DNA of 64,000 bases from contig NZ_JAJSSH010000002.1 in assembly GCF_021403115.1 (NCBI RefSeq), positions 1 through 64,000 of the forward strand, given 5' to 3'. Of the stretch, positions 62,515 through 64,000 are shown in pieces. Below the pieces are notes generated by a model. The model was given only the letters and a program-made list of their open reading frames with translations. It was not told the origin of the DNA and made no database searches. This DNA is from Sphingobium sufflavum. GTDB lineage: Bacteria > Pseudomonadota > Alphaproteobacteria > Sphingomonadales > Sphingomonadaceae. How positions within the stretch are numbered: the first letter of the stretch is position 1; each line of letters begins with the position of its first letter. The translations under genes and the position numbers were made by a program.

Positions 62515-63857
62515 TTGCCGCCGATCTGGACCGGGCGGGCAAGCTGCTCGACCATTTTTCCGTCACCAACATGCAGCCGCGCCATGTCGGCCGGCTGGTC
62601 GGCCATGACGGCGGGATGCTGGAAGTTACCGGTTTTTCCCGGCCGATGGGATCGGGTGCGCGCATCCGGGCGTCGGACGGGACGGAAGTGCGCGCCGAAG
62701 TCGTCGGCTTTCGCGGCAGCAAGGCGATCCTCGTGCCGCTGGATCAGGATGCGCCGCTGGAAAATGGCGCGCGGGTCGAGCCGGACAGCGCCGCCAACAT
62801 GATACAGGTGGGCGAGGGGATGCTGGGCCGCGTCATGGATGCGATGGGCCAGCCGCTCGACCGCAAGGGACCGATCATGGCCAATGGCCAGTGGCCGCTG
62901 GCAGGGGTGCGCGGCAATGTGCTGGACCGGGGCCGGGTGCTGGACCGGTTCGACCTGGGCGTGCGCGCCGTCAACTCCCTGCTGACCGCCGGGCGGGGCC
63001 AGCGCATCGCGCTGATCGCCGGTTCGGGCGTGGGTAAATCCGTGCTGATGGGCCAGATGATCGCGGGTGCGGAGGCGGACATCGTGGTCGTCGGCCTGAT
63101 CGGCGAGCGTGGCCGCGAGGTCAGCGACTTTCTGGAGACGAAGCTGGCTGGGCGGCTGATGGACCGTAGCGTCGTCGTCGCCGTGCCCGCCGACCATCCG
63201 CCAGTGCTGCGCCTGCGCGCCGCCGCGCGGGCCACCGCCATCGCCGAATATTTCCGGGCGCGGGGCAAGAATGTGCTGCTGCTGATCGACAGCCTGACCC
63301 GCTGCGCCCATGCCCAGCGCGAGATCGGCCTGTCCCTGGGCGAGCCACCTGCAATGAAGGGCTATCCGCCCTCCGCCCTGGCGTTCATCCCCAAGCTGTG
63401 CGAGCGGGCGGGCGTGGACAGCCGGTCGGGTGGGTCGATCACCGCCATCTACACCGTGCTGGCCGATGGCGACGACACCACCGACGACCCCATCGTGGAC
63501 ACGGCGCGCGCCATCGTGGACGGCCATTTCGTGCTGTCGCGCCAATTGTCCGAACAGGGCATTTTTCCCGCCATCGACATCGGCAAGTCGCTGTCGCGCG
63601 TCATGTCGGACGTGGTGGATGCGGACCATCTGAAGGCCGCGACCGTCTATCGCCGCCTGTGGGCCGCCTATGAGGAAAATCGCGACCTGATCCTGATGGG
63701 CGCCTATCGCCCCGGCAACGACCCCATCATCGACGAGGCGGTGGAGCGGCGGCAGGAGGTGCTGGAGTTCATCAAGCAGGATGTGAAATCCACGATGACG
63801 ATTGACGAGAGCGTGGCGCAACTGATGATCCACTTCGCACCGGAGCTGATGCAGTGA
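62511..63857 (+). CDS. fliI: Flagellar export ATPase FliI
   Basis: FliI powers and primes type III flagellar export. From GTG 62511 (GTGA overlap with fliH) the protein has 448 residues: a beta-barrel N-domain, Walker A AGSGVGKSVLMGQM, IGERGREVSDFLE, and Walker B NVLLLIDSLTR with MKGYPPSALAFIPKLCERAG. A longer frame to 62277 would overlap fliH in another frame and is rejected. Confidence 0.96.
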   Translation: MIAADLDRAGKLLDHFSVTNMQPRHVGRLVGHDGGMLEVTGFSRPMGSGARIRASDGTEVRAEVVGFRGSKAILVPLDQDAPLENGARVEPDSAANMIQVGEGMLGRVMDAMGQPLDRKGPIMANGQWPLAGVRGNVLDRGRVLDRFDLGVRAVNSLLTAGRGQRIALIAGSGVGKSVLMGQMIAGAEADIVVVGLIGERGREVSDFLETKLAGRLMDRSVVVAVPADHPPVLRLRAAARATAIAEYFRARGKNVLLLIDSLTRCAHAQREIGLSLGEPPAMKGYPPSALAFIPKLCERAGVDSRSGGSITAIYTVLADGDDTTDDPIVDTARAIVDGHFVLSRQLSEQGIFPAIDIGKSLSRVMSDVVDADHLKAATVYRRLWAAYEENRDLILMGAYRPGNDPIIDEAVERRQEVLEFIKQDVKSTMTIDESVAQLMIHFAPELMQ

Positions 63858-64000
63858 CCCGGCTGGTCAAGAAACGCGCCCGCCTGCTGCGCGTGCGCCA
63901 TGTGCAGCATATGCTGGCCGTGGCGGAGACGAGCCGCGCGCGGGACGAGGCGGCGCATATCGAAAGCAACGCGGAGCGGCTGGCGCTGATGCGCGGCGAA
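63854..64000 (+). CDS. FliJ-like protein, start only (cut by window end)
   Basis: A GTG at 63854 overlaps the fliI stop (GTGA), and the frame stays open for 49 codons to the window end. The visible part (KKRARLLRVRHVQHMLAVAE, then ETSRARDEAAHIESN) is charged and helical, as in FliJ, the coiled-coil export chaperone usually encoded after fliI. The sequence alone is too short to be sure. Confidence 0.7.
   Translation, partial: MTRLVKKRARLLRVRHVQHMLAVAETSRARDEAAHIESNAERLALMRGE

Overview
The window is high-GC DNA from an alphaproteobacterium, most likely a sphingomonad (Sphingobium/Sphingomonas-like). Supporting signs are the core gene set (lysA–lptM-like–argH, class I fumarase, fabI, FlbD-type flagellar control), a large TonB-dependent receptor and a CDP-sugar polysaccharide operon. 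This assignment rests on gene content and protein style, not on a search.

Layout. (1) Positions 1-11105 are the right part of an integrated genomic island. It ends at a duplicated 3' half of tRNA-Gly(GCC) next to a tyrosine integrase and an AlpA-like excisionase, and runs off the left edge of the window. Its cargo includes a three-gene minus-strand operon that looks like anti-phage defence: an XRE regulator, a 1283-residue nuclease–STAND NTPase of Avs type, and a DUF262/DUF1524 GmrSD-like nuclease with a C-terminal RAMA-like domain. Next to it are an exported Met-rich protein and a protein carrying the three palm motifs of family A/T7-type polymerases. (2) Positions 11184-36670 are chromosomal housekeeping: ftsK, an EamA transporter, lysA, an LptM-like lipoprotein, argH, a TlpA-type thioredoxin, a phosphatase, serine hydrolases, a transglutaminase, an M23 peptidase with bactofilin, fumarase, a dicarboxylate symporter, aroC, fabI, a YihY protein, a DnaJ-like protein, pdxH and a cation exporter. 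Two decayed genes lie here: a methyltransferase with an in-frame amber codon and a PhzF-family gene with several lesions. (3) Positions 36648-42871 hold a beta-lactamase-like hydrolase, an Rrf2 regulator with an ArsC-like protein, and a probable nutrient (perhaps sulfur) starvation group: alpha/beta hydrolase, DUF2292 protein and TonB receptor. The hydrolase and the DUF2292 gene share an upstream inverted repeat. (4) Positions 43078-52614 form one tightly coupled operon of 10 genes. It makes CDP-4-keto-6-deoxyglucose and then decorates it by C-methylation, epimerisation, amination, O-methylation and oxidation, for a surface glycan. (5) Positions 52615-53698 are a non-coding scar with a short tandem repeat, a decayed partial copy of the neighbouring glycosyltransferase gene and a long palindrome. 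(6) Positions 53699-64000 are flagellar: an OGT/SPINDLY-like glycosyltransferase beside flagellin, a FlbD-type sigma-54 activator, then fliE-fliF-fliG-fliH-fliI and the start of a fliJ-like gene cut by the window end.

The genes most worth following up are the island defence operon, the polymerase-like protein, the shared operator of the putative starvation regulon, and the flagellin/OGT-like pair with its decayed duplicate.
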